A stretch of DNA of 64,000 nt from Ziziphus jujuba (taxonomy: Eukaryota; Streptophyta; Magnoliopsida; Rosales; Rhamnaceae), in contig NC_083386.1 of NCBI RefSeq assembly GCF_031755915.1, positions 17,345,001 through 17,409,000 of the forward strand. The letters run 5' to 3'. Within the stretch, counting starts at the first letter, position 1. Every line of letters starts with the position of its first letter. The notes beneath the pieces are model-generated. The model was given only the letters and a program-made list of their open reading frames with translations, had not been told where the DNA came from and made no database searches. Below, piece by piece: positions 60,136-64,000 of the stretch. Made by a program: the position numbers and the translations under genes.

Positions 60136-61228
60136 TGACACGAACCTAGGACTACCTACTCTTAAACCTATATTATATTAGCCCGGATCTAATTATGTTC
60201 AAGTTCTAATGGTCACCTTGACCCATAACCAACCTGTGATTAGAAACTTTGTCATATAATGAAGATGCCATAATAGGTGATGGAAGACCTATTGATAAGT
60301 CAAACTAAAACACTCATTCATTAGGTGTTCAAAAGAATAAAGAGAATTCAATCTCACAAATAATTTTCTGTATAAAATTTAAGCTTGATTTCTCATTGAA
60401 AATAAGCCTTTAAATAGGCTTTGAATGAACAAAATAAAACCCTAAAAAGATTAGGAAATTTTGGCCAACATAGAATCCAATTAGGAAATTGTCTAATTTC
60501 ACATCCTTTCCTAATTTAAATTGGATTAATTAATTTTCTTATTTTGAATTAGGAATTAATTAATTTACAATGATAATAATAAAATAATAACTTTCCTAAA
60601 CTTATTTGTCCAGCAAATAAATAAATAAAAACCCAAAAAAGTCAAACGCAAATTAGAAAACGAGTTGACTAGATTGACAACTAGGCTGACTTATGTCAGA
60701 TGTCAGAGCTAACTTAAGTCTGCCTGATGTCTGAGCTAAATTATGTCTGATGTCCGAGCTAACTGATGTCTGCCTGAAGTCTGAGCTAACTTATGCCTGC
60801 CTGATGTCTAAGCTAACTTATGTCTGATGTCCGAGATAACTTATGTTTGCCTGATATCTGAAGTAAATTATGTCTAATGTCTGAAGTCCGAAATCCGAAG
60901 TCCGAAGACAGATGTCTGATGTATGGGTGTTCGATGTAAAATTTCAATGTCCGATGTATGGGTGTTCGATGTAAAATGTCCGAACTCCGAAGTCTGATGA
61001 TAGCTACCCGGTTCCATATTAGCCTCCACCACTTGGATGCTTAAAACAAGCCTTATGTCATCAGGTATGGATAAGCCCTTTTGAGAATGAATTGCTTCAT
61101 GGATAAAAGCAACAAGGTTATCCTTAAACCTTTTAGCTTGAGCCCTAGTGATCGGTCCGGTCTTCATTTGTATCAGATTGGTACTCTAGCGGGTTGTCGG
61201 TTATGCAAGCTCGGGTGGATTCTTATCA
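60136..61228 (-). mobile_element. Solo LTR B (1093 bp), perfect TSD, same family as A and C
   Basis: Read on the minus strand it begins TGATAAGAATCC and ends CGTGTCA, giving canonical TG...CA. It is flanked by AAAAG at 60131-60135 and 61229-61233. Collinear with solo LTR C in inverted orientation ('aattaattaattttcttatt' region, 'aggcttattttcaatgagaa' leader). Near its 5' end a frame from ATG 61167 encodes 'MKTGPITRAQAKRFKDNLVA' and continues for 97 codons. This is the C-terminal tail motif of chromovirus pol. A minisatellite occupies 60690-60990. No internal domain is present. Confidence 0.85.
60690..60990. repeat. Minisatellite of 'gatgtctgagctaac' units in solo LTR B
   Basis: About ten imperfect units of 'tctg(cctg)atgtc.gagctaactta' lie at 60690-60870. 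They grade into 'gtccgaagtccgaa' units and a direct repeat of 'gatgtatgggtgttcgatgt' at 60919 and 60953. Solo LTRs A and C lack this array, so it expanded in this copy or its source. Confidence 0.75.
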
Positions 61229-61233
61229 AAAAG

Positions 61234-61769
61234 TATCGCCTAATATCTTGAAATTGAAAAATTAAAGTTTGTTTTTTTTTCTTTCAAATTCTATTAATTT
61301 AACAAATAATTATTTTACAATTGCAAACAAAATTGAAATAATTAAGTTAAAATTACAAACGCAACAATAATTAAAATTGAAAAAAAGTTCAAATAAAAAA
61401 AAAATCTTTATCAATTTTCGCTTCATATTGCTAATTAATATATTAAACTGTGTCACACACTATATTTAACCTTTTAAGCGCAGCCATTGAATCAACATAA
61501 AATTTTTTGATTACCAAAACAGATAATAAAGTAACAACAGTAGTATTACCTAATGGACAAACTTTTTTCCTTAGGTTTTCACAAAAAATAAAAAAACGTC
61601 GCCTATTTGTCTTAAAATAAAAGTCCACCTATAATTGCAAAAAAATAATATAAAAAACACATATAGGCAACACTTTTTGTCTTAAAAGCATTGCCTATTT
61701 TTTTTAAATTTAAAATAATTATATTATCTTACATTTAATAAATTAAAAATAATTAATTTAAAATTAAAA
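61234..61769. other. AT-rich DNA with GCC-capped hairpins, no gene
   Basis: It contains short palindromes of the type 'ataggcaacacttttt...aaaagcattgcctat' (61662-61697) and 'acgtcgcctatttg' (61594). A related palindrome forms when the flanks of solo LTR B are joined ('aggtgacatttttt' to 60125; 'aagtatcgcct' from 61231). Such hairpins resemble subterminal repeats of a DNA transposon. I see no transposase. Confidence 0.4.
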
Positions 61770-61770
61770 A

Positions 61771-62142
61771 ATGAGGGCATTTTTGAAAGTATTAGATGAG
61801 AGAGTTTGTTGGTCAATGGTAAGGGATCAAAAGCTCTTGTTATATATTATGATGGTATGGAAAAACCAAAGCCAATGGACCAATGTACTAATGAAAAGAT
61901 CAATTCTAGTGGTTGGAACTCCAAGCGACTTAATGCAATATTTTGTGCATTAATTGTATTTGAGATTAAAAAAGCTTAAACTTATGAACTAAACAAAGAT
62001 GGTTGGGATATTCTAGAACTTGCATAAAAAGAAAATGCTATGATAAAGAGATCGAAACTTTAAACTCTAACAATGAAGTTTACGAACATAAGGATGGAAG
62101 AAGTTAAGATCTTTAACTTTTATGGCAAGTTGATTAAATTTG
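61771..62142 (+). pseudogene. Copia gag fragment, 5' part (split by solo LTR C)
   Basis: The frame from ATG 61771 begins 'MRAFLKVLDERVCW', matching the start of plant copia gag (usually MKAFLKSLDERVW). After frameshifts come 'ALIVFEIKKA' and 'GWDILELA', then 'TLTMKFTNIRMEE' and 'FYGKLIKF', the UBN2 gag domain. The reading stops where solo LTR C begins (62143) and resumes at 63280. The right-hand copia parts (protease, integrase, RT) are not present. Confidence 0.65.
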
Positions 62143-63274
62143 TGATGCGCATCCGCCCAAGGCCACACAACCGACAACCTGCTGGGGTGCTGACTCGATG
62201 CGGATGAAGACCAAGCCGATCATTAGGGCTCAAGTTAAGAGGTTTAAGGACAAACTTGCTGCCTTTATCTAGGGAGTAATTCATTTTCAAAAGGGCTGTC
62301 CATACCTATAGATACAAGGCCTATTTTGAGCATACAAGTGGTGAAAGCCGATATGAAGCCGGATAGCAATTTTGGTGCATTTATGGATTCCGGACAGAGG
62401 GAAATGGGTTCACATCTTCTTGAATTCACTTGATATCACTAATACGTCATGGGAGCTGGTCAAAGACTGGAGCTTTGCTGGTCATTTAAGAGCTGTGCGC
62501 ATGAGAGAGAAAATGGCTAGGTTTTGCTATATTATTTGCTGGCTTTACTGTATTTTGCGGAGTTGGCTTTTTTTCGTTCCTCCACGCAAGGGAAACGTGT
62601 GGGACTCCATAATAATCTTATTTGGCATCCTAAAAAGCATATAGAAGCTGATTTGGAGCTCAAATTGGTCAAAGATAGGTCAAAGTTAACTGAGTCAAAA
62701 AGCTAGTATTCTAGTTTCCTAATTTGATTTCTACTTTTTGTTTTAGGAAATTACCTTTACTTTTGGTTTTTATTTATTTATTTGGTGGAAAAATAATTTT
62801 AGAAAAGTTATTATTTTATTATTTTCATTGTAAATTAATTAATTCCTAATTCAAAATAAGGAATTAATTAATCTAAATTAGATTAGGAAAGGATGTGAAA
62901 TTAGGCAATTTCCTAATTGGATTCTATATTGGCCGAAATTTCCTAATCCTTTTAGGATTATATTTTGTTCATTCAAAGCCTATTTAAAGGCTTATTTTCA
63001 ATGAGAAATCAAGCTTGGATTTTATATAGAAAATTATTTGTGAGATTGAATTCTCTTTGTTTTTTTGAACACCTAAAACACCATTAGTGAATGAGTATTT
63101 TAGTTTGACTTTTATCAATAGGCCTTCAATCACCTATTGTGGCATCTTCATTATATACCAAGTTTTCTAGTCACAGGTTGGTTAGGGGTCAAGGTGACCA
63201 TTAAAACATGAACATAATTAGATACGGGTTAATATAATACGGGTTTAGGAGCAGGTCATCCTAGTTCTGTATCG
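62143..63274 (+). mobile_element. Solo LTR C (1132 bp), perfect TSD, inserted in copia gag
   Basis: It begins TGATGCGCATCC and ends CTGTATCG. It is flanked by ATTTG at 62138-62142 and 63275-63279. It has the same length as solo LTR A. The first 130 bp encode 'MKTKPIIRAQVKRFKDKLAA', the pol C-terminal motif, from ATG at about 62206. A TATA-like 'tatttaaagg' is at 62981-62990, and the leader 'caatgagaaatcaagcttgg' follows. The 3' end in CG rather than CA is shared with copy A, whereas B ends in CA. Confidence 0.85.
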
Positions 63275-63351
63275 ATTTGTTAACTCATTCCATAGTCTTC
63301 ATGAGAGGATTATGGAGCCAAAGTTTGTAAGTTGTGAGTAAAATATTAAGA
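63275..63351 (+). pseudogene. Copia gag fragment, continuation after solo LTR C
   Basis: The reading that stops at 62142 continues in the same frame after the second TSD copy, through 'NSFHSLHERIMEPKFVSCE', which corresponds to the UBN2 segment that follows in copia gag. It is then cut by the terminus of another LTR at 63352. Confidence 0.6.
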
Positions 63352-64000
63352 TGTCAGGATCCTCCTAGGATTCTCTACTTGAGCCTCGAGCTAGCCCTGA
63401 CCAAGAGAAACCCTACTAAAAATTCTATAGAAAATCCAGCAATATGTCCTTTAAGACTGGACATTTCCCAAAATTTCCTTACACATAAAATACCGTCCAA
63501 AATATATAATCACTTTATTCCTGCCCCTTTATTAGAATATTTCTACAAGATTTCTGCATTACAAAAATAATTTATTAATAAACCAAAATAATTTTGTAGA
63601 AAGCACTAAATCCACAATTCAGCATCAGAGAAGTCTAAGACTACTTAAAGAAACATATACATTATAGAAACATGAGAAATAGTAGTAGCAGTGGTAGTAA
63701 TAATAATAATAATAGTAATAATAATACAGTGAGATAAAAAGATGTTCTACTTGAATATAGCAACAGAAGGATGTAGTCAGGAAGGCGTGTAGCCTAGTGG
63801 TTGGTCTACTAACTACCTGGACCTAGGAAAACACATTTGGAAAAAAAAAAAAGCTAATTAGATGCTAATTATTTCAGTGAGTGGTATCCATGTAGTATTA
63901 ACAATAATATTAATAGTAAATATAATACTAGTATAAAAAATAATAAATATTATTAAATAAGAATTAAAAAATTTAATAATAGCAATATTAATCAGAAAGC
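63352..64000 (-). repeat. Terminal part of a Tekay/Del-like long LTR, continues beyond the window
   Basis: On the minus strand it ends '...aggaggatcctgaca' at 63352, like '...acgggtcctgaca' of the solo LTR at 30045-33076. The block at 63828-63890 (minus: 'ccactcactgaaataattag', then 'cctaggtccaggtagtta') aligns with 32596-32660. Poly-A and (TAA)n-like runs lie at 63694-63725. The other end lies outside the window, so it cannot be said whether this is a solo LTR or part of an element. Confidence 0.7.

Overview
The window is AT-rich plant nuclear DNA, most probably from a eudicot. Three things point to this: one long spliced host gene with GT-AG introns, dense LTR-retrotransposon remains, and a Cassandra-like TRIM with 5S rRNA-derived sequence. 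I cannot name the species. I see no prokaryotic operon, CRISPR array, recognisable tRNA gene or complete rRNA gene.

There is one intact host gene, on the + strand at 43057-57601. It encodes an armadillo-repeat kinesin (ARK, ungrouped plant kinesin). I reconstructed 21 exons whose frames and splice phases all agree, giving 1053 residues: a Ser-rich N-terminus, a kinesin motor, a long coiled coil and a C-terminal ARM-repeat block. A 4-codon upstream ORF lies just before the start. Intron 4 holds an antisense LINE fragment.

The rest is layered transposon debris. From left to right: a degraded long-LTR fragment (1-1880); an Athila/Tat-like gypsy pol fragment on the minus strand (1985-3290); LTR-derived DNA; a Cassandra-like element with two 5S-derived units (6485-7340); diverged direct repeats (7520-9970); AT-rich DNA with simple repeats; a decayed copia element (about 14690-17855) fused to a truncated minus-strand chromovirus-like gypsy element (about 17855-21650); and a Tekay/Del-like element with both LTRs, PBS, decayed gag and PPT but no pol (22440-34646). 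The two LTRs of that last element carry two further solo LTRs (24066-25197 and 30045-33076), both with target-site duplications.

Next comes AT-rich DNA with a hairpin-rich MITE, a Helitron-like end and a three-copy repeat (34647-42600), then the kinesin gene, a second LINE fragment (59080-59990, minus), two more solo LTRs of the 24066 family (60136-61228 minus; 62143-63274 plus), a copia gag fragment split by one of them, and the end of another long LTR (63352-64000, minus).

I found no new multi-gene system. The most interesting points are a solo-LTR family whose LTR carries the pol C-terminal coding motif, a 3-kb solo LTR with its empty site visible in a paralogous LTR, the 5S-derived units, and the exon-by-repeat modularity of the kinesin gene with a tandemly duplicated coiled-coil exon.
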